From assembly GCA_964650965.1 (NCBI GenBank), contig CAZYYO010000015.1:1-41028 (forward strand): a DNA stretch of 41,028 bases. Direction: 5' to 3'. Positions 15,695 to 25,090 of this stretch are shown one piece after another (the first letter of the stretch is position 1; every line of letters begins with the position of its first letter). A program made the position numbers and the translations under genes. Under the pieces are notes generated by a model. That model searched no databases, was not told where the DNA came from, and saw nothing but the letters and a program-made list of their open reading frames with translations. Source of the stretch: CAZYYO01 sp964650965. GTDB lineage: Bacteria > Bacillota > Clostridia > Lachnospirales > Lachnospiraceae.

Positions 15695-18219
15695 TCAAAC
15701 CCCTGTTCTGTTCGTTTTATAATGTCATCCTGCAGGCTCTTAGACAAGGTAGTGAATAAGGCACTGTAGCCTGCCACACGAACTACCAGATGCTTGTACT
15801 GTTCTGGATGCAGTTGTGCATCTAACAGTGTCTCTCGGGATACAACATTGAACTGCATATGACTGCCCTTACGATCAAAGTATGTACGAATCAGATTCAC
15901 AAAATTATTTAATCCTTCATCCCCTGCCAATGCGGATGGATGGAATTTCTGGTTAAATAAGGTTCCATTGCTGGCAATTCCATGGTCTAACATAGATACG
16001 GAATTAGCTGCCGCTGTTGGTCCATGTACATCCTTTCCTGCGGAGGGAGATACGCCATCAGCCACTGGTGTTCCAGATTTTCTTCCATCAGGAGTTGCAC
16101 CTGTCTGAGCACCTAATGGTACATTTGCTGATACTGGATACAGGCCTGCCTGGAAGATACCACCTCTGGGGTTCTTGTATTTTGGCAGCTCTCTGGTATA
16201 TACATAAGCCACTTCTCTGGCAAACGCATCTACCTCATCATTATCATTTCCAAATTTCGGAACTTCCTCTATCATGGCAAGGATTTCGCTATATCTTCTC
16301 AAATCCTCGGGTCTGGTTCCTTCGGCGATCACTCGCTGTGTTGCACTTGCCACAAGCTGTGGCTCCGGTGTCTGTCCACTTTGCTGTAATTCCTCTGCTA
16401 CCGTACCTGCAATACTTGCAACTACATTCTTCTCATCAGCCTGTCCGTAATTAAACATCAAAGCCTTCTTATATTCTGCCATGGTAATCTTGTGTTCATC
16501 AAATACCAGCTTCTTCACTGCATATAAGGAATCTGCCATATTGGCAATTCCAAAGCCCTGGGGACCAGTAAAGTTATAAATAGCTCCCCCTTGTTCACAA
16601 GTCTTACCACTATGAATGCAATCATCAACCATGGTAGCCAGGAAAGGCAACGGAACCCGTTCACTATGTGCCTGATCAATGGCATTATCCGCATTTACCA
16701 GAAGGGAAATGAAATATTTCATCTGAGTTTCATAGGCCTGGTAGAACTGTTCAAAGCTGGTCATTTCTTCTACATCACCTGTGTCTGGTCCTATCTGCAC
16801 ACCACGATCCATTCCTCTGGAGAATACCATCTCTAATGGTCTGCAAATGTTAAAGAACGCCGCATCATGCCATCCGCAGGTTTTCCCTGCTTTCTGTGGT
16901 TCCACGCAGCCTATAATGTTATAGGTTCTGGCATCCTCTAAGGATACGCCCCGGCTCATCAGAGATGGAATAATCACTTCATCATTATAATACGCAGGCA
17001 GGCCAATGCCTGTCCTGGTAAGCTCTGCTGCCTTCAACAGCAATTGCTGTGGTGAGCCATTCCACACTCGAATAGACAATGATGGCATTGGAAGAAATAC
17101 ATGCTTGGATGCGTAAATGCACATAAAGGATAAATCGTTGGTTACATCCATTCCATTGGCATCCTGACCGCCTACAATCAAGTTCTGAAATAAGCTATAG
17201 CCGGCAAATCCCTTGGCACTTTCTCCATCACGACATTTGTTTAAATCATTTAACTTTACCCAGAAGCAATCCAGTAATTCCTGTGCGTGCTCTCTGTCGA
17301 TTCTTCCCTCTTCCATATCCTTCTTATAATAAGGATACATATACTGATCAAATCGTCCTGGGGAAATGGAATGTCCACTGGATTCCACCTGAAGTAGCTG
17401 TTGAACAAACCATACACTTTGGCATGCTTCGAAGAAAGACGTTGCCCCTTTGGCCGGCACTCTTCGGCAATTAGATGCAATCACCAGCAGCTCATGTTTT
17501 CTGGTGGCATCGGTTTCCTTGGCTGCTAATTCCTCAGCTAATACTGCATATCGATTGGCATAACGAATGACAGCCTGACAGCTGATTAGCATTGCCTGAA
17601 GCAGGGTATGCTTGGTTGCATAATCTCCGTCACCAACATTGATAGATTCCAGTTCCTGCTGCACCTTCTCCATGATTCCTTCATAGCCGATAGCAAGGAC
17701 TTCCTCATATTTTACTGTGACATGTCCCACCCCATTATAGAAATAATTCCCTGGCGTAAAAATATTATGGTCCATAGCCAGAACTGCTTCCGGCACCATA
17801 TAGGATAGTGCTAGTTCACTGTTGGTTTTACCCTTCCAGTACTTATTTGCTTCCCTTATTTCTCTTTTAGCCTCTTCTGATATGTAAAAGGGATCCGCTT
17901 CTCTGGTAGCAACTGTATCAAATTCTGCTTCCAACCAGTCATAAGAAAACTCTGGAAATGTCTGACATCCTCTTGGAGCGATGGTAGAGCTTCCTACAAT
18001 CAACTCTTCCGGTCGAATAACAATGGGAATGTGATCTAAGATGTGCGCAAATGCTTTTGCACGTCTCATAGTAATAGGATCTCCCTCTGTCTCTTGATAA
18101 GACTGCGTGATTAATACAGCTCGAGCGGACTCTATTTCTGGCATTTTAGCATATAAATGCTCCACTAGTCGGGTTATTCGACTGGTTTTTGGAGCTTCTG
18201 TACTATCATATTTGCTCAT
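15691..18219 (-). CDS. Glycyl-radical 1,2-propanediol (diol) dehydratase
   Basis: This 842-residue B12-independent enzyme dehydrates (S)-1,2-propanediol to propanal. The thiyl cysteine is C438 in IIGCVEPQ with E440 beside it. The glycyl radical residue is G817 in VRVAGYSA near the C-terminus. H166 (NGVGHVTV) and D452 (GWHDAAFF) are present. From memory these numbers coincide with those of the Roseburia inulinivorans diol dehydratase, so the two proteins should be close. Choline lyase and pyruvate formate-lyase are disfavoured by the neighbouring aldolase and PduP. No encapsulation helix is evident at either end, so recruitment may depend on partner proteins or co-assembly. It heads the first GRM unit, with AGAGGGA before the ATG. 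Confidence 0.95.
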   Translation of the reverse strand: MSKYDSTEAPKTSRITRLVEHLYAKMPEIESARAVLITQSYQETEGDPITMRRAKAFAHILDHIPIVIRPEELIVGSSTIAPRGCQTFPEFSYDWLEAEFDTVATREADPFYISEEAKREIREANKYWKGKTNSELALSYMVPEAVLAMDHNIFTPGNYFYNGVGHVTVKYEEVLAIGYEGIMEKVQQELESINVGDGDYATKHTLLQAMLISCQAVIRYANRYAVLAEELAAKETDATRKHELLVIASNCRRVPAKGATSFFEACQSVWFVQQLLQVESSGHSISPGRFDQYMYPYYKKDMEEGRIDREHAQELLDCFWVKLNDLNKCRDGESAKGFAGYSLFQNLIVGGQDANGMDVTNDLSFMCIYASKHVFLPMPSLSIRVWNGSPQQLLLKAAELTRTGIGLPAYYNDEVIIPSLMSRGVSLEDARTYNIIGCVEPQKAGKTCGWHDAAFFNICRPLEMVFSRGMDRGVQIGPDTGDVEEMTSFEQFYQAYETQMKYFISLLVNADNAIDQAHSERVPLPFLATMVDDCIHSGKTCEQGGAIYNFTGPQGFGIANMADSLYAVKKLVFDEHKITMAEYKKALMFNYGQADEKNVVASIAGTVAEELQQSGQTPEPQLVASATQRVIAEGTRPEDLRRYSEILAMIEEVPKFGNDNDEVDAFAREVAYVYTRELPKYKNPRGGIFQAGLYPVSANVPLGAQTGATPDGRKSGTPVADGVSPSAGKDVHGPTAAANSVSMLDHGIASNGTLFNQKFHPSALAGDEGLNNFVNLIRTYFDRKGSHMQFNVVSRETLLDAQLHPEQYKHLVVRVAGYSALFTTLSKSLQDDIIKRTEQGFE

Positions 18220-18262
18220 AATCTGTCCCTCTTTTCTAAATTTTCAGCAACAATATACGTTC

Positions 18263-18291
18263 ATTTTATGCCGAAGTGGTCACGAAGTCAA
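18263..18291 (-). promoter_or_regulatory. Sigma-A promoter of the diol dehydratase operon
   Basis: On the minus strand TTGACT (18286-18291), a 17-base spacer and TAAAAT (18263-18268) lie about 44 nt before the ATG at 18219. Confidence 0.75.
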
Positions 18292-18301
18292 GGCTAAGTG
18301 C

Positions 18302-18343
18302 TTTGTTTTTTGTTGTTTTTGTGTGTTGTTTTTGTTGTTTTTT
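18302..18343 (-). promoter_or_regulatory. AAAAACAAC tandem repeats upstream of the diol dehydratase promoter
   Basis: On the plus strand GTTGTTTTT occurs at 18312-18320, 18325-18333 and 18334-18342, with a related TTTGTTTTTT at 18302-18311. The block ends about 10 bases upstream of the -35 box. The element and its position match those at the aldolase promoter, so a common regulator or a shared A-tract UP element is likely. Confidence 0.5.
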
Positions 18344-18374
18344 CTATCAACTACCATTTTGGAGTCATTTTAAA

Positions 18375-18434
18375 TAAAAAAACCGACCTATCCAACAATA
18401 GAATATGAAATCTAATCCTTGGAAGGCCGGTTCA
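18375..18434 (-). terminator. Probable intrinsic terminator of nrdD
   Basis: On the minus strand AACCGGCCT pairs with AGGTCGGTT, extended past a bulge by CC/GG, with a long AT-rich loop of about 30 nt and a T7 run. It lies about 30 nt after the nrdD stop. The long loop lowers confidence. Confidence 0.5.
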
Positions 18435-18465
18435 AACGTTTTTGACGTTACGTTTACACTACCGT

Positions 18466-20832
18466 TTATAACTCACTCACGTATTTTTGAATATTAGACG
18501 CATTTACATACTTTCTGGTTTCTTCTTCATTTACTACAACTAAGGTTGGTGCCTGCATTACCCCGTACTGCTGGGTTAATTCCATATTCTCCTCTGCATC
18601 AATTAGGATGTAGTCCTCATTAGCCAGCATTTCTTTTGCCTTGGCACAATTTGGACAGGTCTTGGTGGTGAAGAGATATTTCTTACCAGCCTGAGGCTTT
18701 TCAATGGTAACATCATCCTTTGTAATGGTGACAATTCGCTTGGAACCATTCTTTAATCTGGAGTCCTTCATGTCATACAGACGACGGTTCTTGTACTCCT
18801 GGCTCTTACCTTCATTCCAGTTCTGCACCGGACGATAGTAACCGGTAATTCTGCTGTATACCTCTGCCTTAGCACCACAGTGTGGACATGTATAGTGCTC
18901 ACCTGCAATATAGCCATGCTCCTTACATACTGAGTAGGTTGGAGACAATGTATAGTATGGCAGCTTGTAATTTTCTGCAATCACACGTACCAGCTCTGCT
19001 GCTGACTTCCAGTCTGGAAGCTTCTCTCCTAAGAAAGCATGGAATACAGTACCTGATGTATATAAGGTCTGCAGTTCATCCTGAATATCTAATGCATCAA
19101 AGATATCAGATGTAAATTCTACCGGTAAATGAGAACTGTTGGTGTAGAATGGAGTATCTCCTTCTTTTCCCGCAGTCTTAATATCCGGAAACTGTGCTCT
19201 GTCGTGCTTTGCCAGACGATAGGTAGTGGATTCTGCCGGGGTTGCCTCCAGGTTGTAGAGGTCTCCATACATTTCCTGATAATCTGACAGACGTTCTCTC
19301 ATGTGATTCAATACGTCCTTGGTAAATTCCTGAGTTTCTTCGTGGGTCATATCCTGTCCCAGCCACTTTGCATTTAATCCCACTTCATTCATGCCGATTA
19401 ATCCAATGGTGGAGAAATGATTATCAAAGCTTCCCAGATAACGCTTGGTATATGGATATAAGCCTTCATCTAATAATTTAGAGATAACCCCTCTCTTAAT
19501 CTTAAGGGAACGTGCGGATACATCCATCATGTGATCCAGACGATTGTAGAAATCCTCTTCATTTTCTGCCTGATATGCGATACGAGGCATATTAATGGTA
19601 ACAACACCTACCGAGCCGGTACTTTCTCCTGAGCCGAAGAATCCGCCGGATTTCTTTCTTAATTCTCTAAGGTCCAGACGAAGACGACAACACATGGAAC
19701 GTACATCACTTGGCTCCATATCACTATTAATATAATTAGAGAAGTATGGTGTGCCATATTTAGAGGTCATCTCGAAGAGAAGTCTATTATTCTCTGTATC
19801 TGACCAGTCAAAATCTCTTGTAATAGAATAGGTTGGAATTGGGTACTGGAATCCACGTCCGTTGGCATCACCCTCAATCATAATCTCAAGGAATGCCTTA
19901 TTTACCATATCCATCTCTTCTTTACAATCCTTATACTTGAAGTCCACTTCCTTACCACCTACAATTGCAGGCAGCTCAGCCAGGTCATTGGGAACGGTCC
20001 AGTCTAAGGTAATATTGCTAAATGGTGCCTGGGTCCCCCAACGGCTGGGAGTATTTACCCCATAAATAAACGCTTCAATACATTTCTTAACCTCTGGGTA
20101 GGTTAAATGATCTATTTTTACAAAAGGTGCAAGATAAGTGTCAAAGGATGAAAATGCCTGAGCTCCTGCCCATTCATTCTGCATAATACCAAGGAAATTT
20201 ACCATCTGGTTACATAATACAGATAAGTGGCTTGCGGGAGCAGAAGTGATCTTTCCTGGAATTCCGCCCAGGCCTTCCTGAATCAGCTGCTTTAAAGACC
20301 AGCCAGCACAATATCCAGTAAGCATAGACAGGTCATGAATATGAATGTCTGCATCCCGATGTGCCTGTGCAATCTCCTGGTCATATATTTCAGATAGCCA
20401 GTAATTAGCTGTTACAGCACCTGAATTGCTAAGGATCAAACCTCCTACAGAGTAAGTAACGGTAGAATTCTCTTTTACTCGCCAATCCTCCACCTTCACG
20501 TAGCTGTTAACCACATCCTTGTAATCAAGAATCGTGCTCTTCATGTTACGCATCTTTTCTCTTTGCTTTCTATATAGGATATAATTCTTAGCTACATCCG
20601 TATAGCCTGCCTGCTCTAACACAGTCTCCACACTATCCTGGATGTCCTCTACATGAATCTGACCATCCTTAATCTTATTTTGAAAATCTGCTGAAACACG
20701 CAAAGAAAGCAGTCCAATAATATCATCATTGTACTCCTTCTGGGTTGCAGCAAACGCTTTGGCGATGGCATCATTGATCTTTCCCAGATTAAATTCGGTT
20801 ACTTCCCCATCCCTTTTTACTACTTCAAACAT
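18466..20832 (-). CDS. nrdD: Anaerobic (class III) ribonucleoside-triphosphate reductase with C-terminal glutaredoxin-like domain
   Basis: The 788-residue enzyme makes deoxyribonucleotides without oxygen. It starts with an ATP-cone (VVKRDGEVTEFNLGKINDAI, about 1-92) and continues with the NrdD barrel. The zinc-site cysteines C636, C649 and C652 come next, then the glycyl-radical motif RITGYYRPVQNWN (G664). Canonical NrdD ends soon after. Here a linker leads to a thioredoxin/glutaredoxin-like domain (about 715-788) with the redox motif TTKTCPNCAKAK (C726, C729) and the cis-Pro loop QAPTLVV. This suggests a built-in thiol reductant. The activase gene nrdG is not next to it in the window. Its upstream region holds a good promoter and NrdR-like boxes. 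Confidence 0.95.
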   Translation of the reverse strand: MFEVVKRDGEVTEFNLGKINDAIAKAFAATQKEYNDDIIGLLSLRVSADFQNKIKDGQIHVEDIQDSVETVLEQAGYTDVAKNYILYRKQREKMRNMKSTILDYKDVVNSYVKVEDWRVKENSTVTYSVGGLILSNSGAVTANYWLSEIYDQEIAQAHRDADIHIHDLSMLTGYCAGWSLKQLIQEGLGGIPGKITSAPASHLSVLCNQMVNFLGIMQNEWAGAQAFSSFDTYLAPFVKIDHLTYPEVKKCIEAFIYGVNTPSRWGTQAPFSNITLDWTVPNDLAELPAIVGGKEVDFKYKDCKEEMDMVNKAFLEIMIEGDANGRGFQYPIPTYSITRDFDWSDTENNRLLFEMTSKYGTPYFSNYINSDMEPSDVRSMCCRLRLDLRELRKKSGGFFGSGESTGSVGVVTINMPRIAYQAENEEDFYNRLDHMMDVSARSLKIKRGVISKLLDEGLYPYTKRYLGSFDNHFSTIGLIGMNEVGLNAKWLGQDMTHEETQEFTKDVLNHMRERLSDYQEMYGDLYNLEATPAESTTYRLAKHDRAQFPDIKTAGKEGDTPFYTNSSHLPVEFTSDIFDALDIQDELQTLYTSGTVFHAFLGEKLPDWKSAAELVRVIAENYKLPYYTLSPTYSVCKEHGYIAGEHYTCPHCGAKAEVYSRITGYYRPVQNWNEGKSQEYKNRRLYDMKDSRLKNGSKRIVTITKDDVTIEKPQAGKKYLFTTKTCPNCAKAKEMLANEDYILIDAEENMELTQQYGVMQAPTLVVVNEEETRKYVNASNIQKYVSEL

Positions 20833-20855
20833 TGTTCTCCACCTTTCTTCTTATC

Positions 20856-20921
20856 ATACCTCCCAGAGGTATTTCCTGCACATAGCCTTCCCTTGCCCAG
20901 TTGTCACGAACCAGAGGCTAT
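20856..20921 (-). promoter_or_regulatory. Structured 5' leader of nrdD
   Basis: Between the predicted start point (near 20925) and the ribosome site, the leader can form two hairpins. The outer one pairs ATAGCCT with AGGCTAT (7 bp; 20915-20921 with 20882-20888) around an inner CTGGTT/AACTGG stem with wobbles. The second is ATACCTC-TGG-GAGGTAT (20856-20872). I do not recognise a named riboswitch. It could be only incidental folding. Confidence 0.35.
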
Positions 20922-20931
20922 TGGTATATGT

Positions 20932-20960
20932 ATTGTATCAGAATTATTAAGGGTGGTCAA
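20932..20960 (-). promoter_or_regulatory. Sigma-A promoter of nrdD
   Basis: On the minus strand TTGACC (20955-20960), a 17-base spacer and TACAAT (20932-20937) lie about 100 nt before the nrdD start. Confidence 0.75.
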
Positions 20961-20967
20961 TGAAAAA

Positions 20968-21015
20968 GCACAATATCTAGTGGGTATAATTTTTACACCC
21001 ACATATATATTGTGC
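20968..21015. promoter_or_regulatory. Pair of NrdR-like boxes forming a large inverted repeat (also terminator-like)
   Basis: Box 1, GCACAATATCTAGTGG (20968-20983), fits the NrdR consensus ACACwATATaTwGTGT closely. Box 2 (21000-21015, GCACAATATATATGTG on the minus strand) fits apart from a one-base shift. Their centres are 32 bp apart, three helical turns, as is usual for NrdR pairs. The two boxes also form one long hairpin with flanking T-runs in both directions, so the element may also end transcripts from the YfhO gene just upstream. Confidence 0.55.
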
Positions 21016-21055
21016 ATCTTTTTTCTTTTATATTTGCGATAAAATCAACGTTTTT

Positions 21056-23487
21056 CTAATAACTTAAATGAAGTTTTAGCAGAATCTGGAAATAATTTCG
21101 TCGATTTGACAATACCAGTAGTATCATTGTACTTATCACTCCAATAACAGACAAGATACATCCTGGGAAAAATCCTCTGGCAGTATAACAGATTCTGATT
21201 GTATGGCTGCCTTTTGTCAGCTCACAGCCCAGAAATGCGGTATTGACCTTCTTAGGGTTTACCTCTACTCCATCTACCTGAATGGAAAATCCCTCATCAT
21301 AGGGAATGCTGGTAATCAACCAGCTGTCACTGCCTGATGAGATAGTGCCTTCTAAATAGCTTCTTCCATCCCAGGAGGTCTTCCACTGATGCTCTGTGGT
21401 ATGTAATTCATCCTCCACAAGCCCCTTAGGCTCCAGCTTACTCCAATCTCCAAAAAAGGCCTGCAGATTGCTGAGGCGATAGCTTCCAGGTCCGAAGGTC
21501 ATGGAAATATTTCCGGCGTTCTCTGCTGTCCTACCACATAGGTAAATTGATTATTATGATTGGCATATTCGTGACTGCTGCTGGTAAGCTTGTTGGTCTG
21601 CTGCTGCAGCTTTATGTACATATCCTGGTTAGGCTTATGGTTTTCAACTTCAAAGGACATTGCCAACAGATTGTCCTCCTGGGGACGCTGCAGTGGGATA
21701 TCCAGCTGTGTCTCCTGTGTAACAGTAATCTCATATCCATCCTCTGTTTGGTGGATTTGCATGGTCTTGGTATCAATTTCCGGTAACATACAGGTTGTTT
21801 TTTCAAATATCTGTTTTTGTTCTTGTGTGCTTTGCGTCTTATCAACTACTGCTGCCTGAAGGAGTGCTGTCTGATTATGGGGAAATTCCAATGATTGATA
21901 GGTGTCTTCCTCCATCAGCTTGCTGGTTGTGTAAATGACAGGAAGGGCCTGTTCATTTTCCTTAAGTCCGGCAGCTGTTTGCTCTCCACTGGCTTTCTTT
22001 GCTGTGATATATCCTGGGATTTCATCTGTGCTCCACAGATATCGAACTCCCATAAATGCCAGGAAGCAGGGATTATCTGTAGCAGACTGCATCATATTGT
22101 TGCGATATGGCTGATTTAGTCCATACTCCTGCCGAAATTTCATATAGTTGGGATTATAGGAGGAGGAATAGATACTGGATATGGATTGCTCGATGGTTCG
22201 TATCCGGTTAATATTGGCTTTATTCTCTCTACCTCCTCCCAGCTCCTCCATACGATAGCATCCTGACTCCCAATCGGCTACATTTTCCATTAAATTTCCC
22301 TGGATCTCATCCTCTATCTTATGATAGAAATCCCAATCCTCCATGGTATCTTCCAGTGGATGAATAATTCCATTTACCATAAAAAGCACGATAGCTGCGG
22401 CAAATGGAAGTGCCACCTGCATCCATCTTCTTTTTGTTTCAAATACTCCTTGAAGAAAGGGCACATACAAATACAAAATAAGTGGTAAAAATGGAATAAA
22501 CACTTTTGTTTTAGCGTACAGCCCTCCATTTAACAGCACACAGACAGCAGGTGTGGTCAATAACAGGAGAATGACGAAAGACAATCCTCTATCTTTTGAT
22601 TTGCGTCCCAGCACGCCCCATAGCAGGACAAGTACCGCGGAAACCGACAAACCAATTCCATTGGGACTAAATAAAAGCTTGTCCCACTGAATCGCAGGAA
22701 GTAACAAGGACCAATCCCAGTGTCCCATATTACCTCTGCCTCCACACAAGGTTGCTGCTGTGGGAAGCAATAAGATGCCACAGGACATGACAGCAAGTAT
22801 TAGCCGCATCACGTAGCCCATCATCCATTGAAGGCTTTCCTTAATGGAATGTTTCTGTATGTATACAGACATACTGTAAAGTATTAGAACCAGCATACCT
22901 CCCACGCTAAAGTAAAAGCTGGTTAGAATCATCCCTACTGTTGCAGCGATTAACAATCCACTTTTTCGTTCCTTCATATAACGGTCTGTTCCTATCAATG
23001 CAAGGCATAAAAATGGCATGTAGTTAACAAACATAATCTGGTTATAGGAGTGATACAGCATAGGGGAGGCCAGTGCAAACATACATCCCAGCCCTGCTGC
23101 CGTTATTCTACTATCACACTTTGTTCCAATCCATCGGTAAAAAAGGGTAACAGAAATACAGTAGCAGAAAATACTGCTTAGCATTATGTAGTCGCTCATT
23201 TTTACAAAGGGTAATAAATACGAAATAAGTATGATGGGACTGTATAGTCCATAATAAGAAAAGTAGAATAGATTCTGGCCTGCACCAAGCTGTGGTGCAA
23301 AGCCAGTAAACAGATTACCCGTGCTGTAGAACAGCTGTCGGAAATAATCCGGGAATACACTGTGCTGGGTAATCCAATCCACCTTGGAGCCAAAGGCTCC
23401 ATGTCGCAGCACGAAGAACCAGCACAGGAAGAGGCAGCCACCGAAGAGCAGCAGGGGAATCTTATCCTTAGGTCTCTTCAATGCCAT
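21056..23487 (-). pseudogene. YfhO-family integral membrane protein, frameshifted
   Basis: Two adjacent minus-strand frames together make one YfhO-like protein of about 810 residues. The first (21499-23487) has many transmembrane helices and the family's FHYGLYSP-like and polar loop patterns, and ends abruptly at YVVGQQRTPEIFP. The second (21056-21502) begins MTFGPGSYRLSNLQ, the conserved extracytoplasmic region of YfhO proteins, and ends in a final transmembrane helix. At 21521-21528 the minus strand reads CAGCAGAG; adding one G (CAGGCAGAG) would restore a continuous frame reading VGQAENAGNISMTFG. YfhO proteins are linked to glycosylation of cell-wall polymers. The ATG at 23487 follows AAGGAGG and overlaps the kinase gene. 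A sequencing error and a real pseudogene cannot be told apart here. Confidence 0.75.
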
Positions 23488-25090
23488 CACCCTCCTTCTT
23501 CTTACTGCTTTCTGGAAACGTAAGGGTTACCTTGAAGAGGTCTCCATCAACTGCTACCTGCATTTCTCCTCCCATATTCTGAGTGAAGCTGGATGCGATG
23601 GCCAGTCCCAGACCATGTCCCTGGGTACTTCTGGATTTATCTCCCCGGGCAAATCGTTCTGTGATTTCCTCCGCCGTAAAATCCATCTCATAGCCTGCAA
23701 TATTTTTTATAGTAAGAAGAATATTTCCCTCTTCTTTCTTGCCCTCAATATATACTCTGGTTTTTGGCAATGCATATTTCAGGGAATTCTCTATGAGGTT
23801 TTGAACTACACGATACATCTTACTGTTATCTCCCTGAAATAGCAGCTCCGGTTCTGAAAAGCTGGCACAAAAATCATAATCATTTTCGGAAATCACATCC
23901 TCCATATCTGCCATTATCTGCTCTATCAGCTTCTTCATGTCCAGTGTCTCCATCTCCAGCTTCTGGGAATTGCTGGTAGATTTTGCCAGCTCAAACAAAT
24001 CCTGAATCATATCCTTCAGCTGCTCCTGCTTCTGGGAAATAACCTGGACATAATCTAATGCTGCCGGTGTCAGCTCTTCCTTTTTCAGCAAATCCGTATA
24101 CCCTACCATGGAGGTAAGCGGCGTCTTTAAATCATGAGATACATTGGTCACCAAATCCACTCTCATCCGTTCTGCCTGTACCTGCTTGGCAATGGTGGTC
24201 TCCATGGTAGCTTCAATATGCTCTAACTGCTCAAAGGCATTTTTTAAAATCGAATCCTCTCTCATAGGCTGCTCCAATGCAGCCTTATTTCCCTGGGAAA
24301 TATTGTCAAGATTCTCCAGCAGATGAATCAAATCCTTAGGAAATGCTCCAATGAAGCAGAATTTACCATATACCAGTACGGATGCTATACATGTAAGCAC
24401 AGAAATAATCATAAACGGTGGGTTCCATGGATAATTATAGAGATTGTATACCATAATAAGCTCCAGTGCAGCCAGAATACCAATGATTAGCATTCCTATG
24501 CGATTTCTGTGATTTAATCTTCTTCCCCAGGGTGTTTCCTGCTGATAATGCTTGATGGCCTGGCAGATAAGAGAATTATTTCTCCAGCATCCAAACATTT
24601 TCTGACGAATCAGATAATATACACTTCCAAAAATAACAGCAGTGGATGCAAACTGCGTTACCATATATCTGGTAACGGTAGGAATGCTAATGGGCATGTA
24701 ATAGCTTCCCCACACCTGAACCATCGGAACAGAATATGTAATGTAGCTTCCCTGAAACCATGTAATAGCTGCTACGATACATAACAGAAATATAATTTCT
24801 ATTTTCCAAGTATCATAAAATTGTGGTTCCAAACTGTCTTTATTACACTTTTTCAGAAATTGGATGCTTCCTATCAGTAAAATGATTCCACCTATGATTC
24901 CAATTATAATTCCAGTGGTAACAAAATTACTGAATTTTATATGTGTTGCCCAGGTGAACATATAATCATTGTCCATATAGACGGAATCTACATTTACCAG
25001 ACACAGGAAGCTGATTAATATAATCCAGCCCAGTGATAGTATCCATCCCTTTTGTTTTTTTGAAAGCTTCTTTCCTTGTGTTTTCATCAT
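23468..25090 (-). CDS. Membrane sensor histidine kinase
   Basis: The 540-residue protein has about six transmembrane helices within residues 15-245 and a short HAMP-like coiled linker. HisKA follows, with the phosphoacceptor H319 in VTNVSHDLKTPL, then a HATPase domain with NLIENSLKYA (N box) and GHGLGLAIA (G box). It overlaps the response regulator stop (ATGA) and extends into the YfhO gene by about 20 nt, so the three genes form one operon. VanS-like architecture and the YfhO partner suggest it monitors the cell envelope; the signal is unknown. Confidence 0.93.
   Translation of the reverse strand: MMKTQGKKLSKKQKGWILSLGWIILISFLCLVNVDSVYMDNDYMFTWATHIKFSNFVTTGIIIGIIGGIILLIGSIQFLKKCNKDSLEPQFYDTWKIEIIFLLCIVAAITWFQGSYITYSVPMVQVWGSYYMPISIPTVTRYMVTQFASTAVIFGSVYYLIRQKMFGCWRNNSLICQAIKHYQQETPWGRRLNHRNRIGMLIIGILAALELIMVYNLYNYPWNPPFMIISVLTCIASVLVYGKFCFIGAFPKDLIHLLENLDNISQGNKAALEQPMREDSILKNAFEQLEHIEATMETTIAKQVQAERMRVDLVTNVSHDLKTPLTSMVGYTDLLKKEELTPAALDYVQVISQKQEQLKDMIQDLFELAKSTSNSQKLEMETLDMKKLIEQIMADMEDVISENDYDFCASFSEPELLFQGDNSKMYRVVQNLIENSLKYALPKTRVYIEGKKEEGNILLTIKNIAGYEMDFTAEEITERFARGDKSRSTQGHGLGLAIASSFTQNMGGEMQVAVDGDLFKVTLTFPESSKKKEGDGIEET

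Noticed and set aside
18420..18450. TTCAAACGTTTTTGA-like palindrome as a catabolite-repression (cre) site
   Set aside because: It lacks the TG...CA ends of the cre consensus and lies after nrdD, not near a promoter of a catabolic gene.
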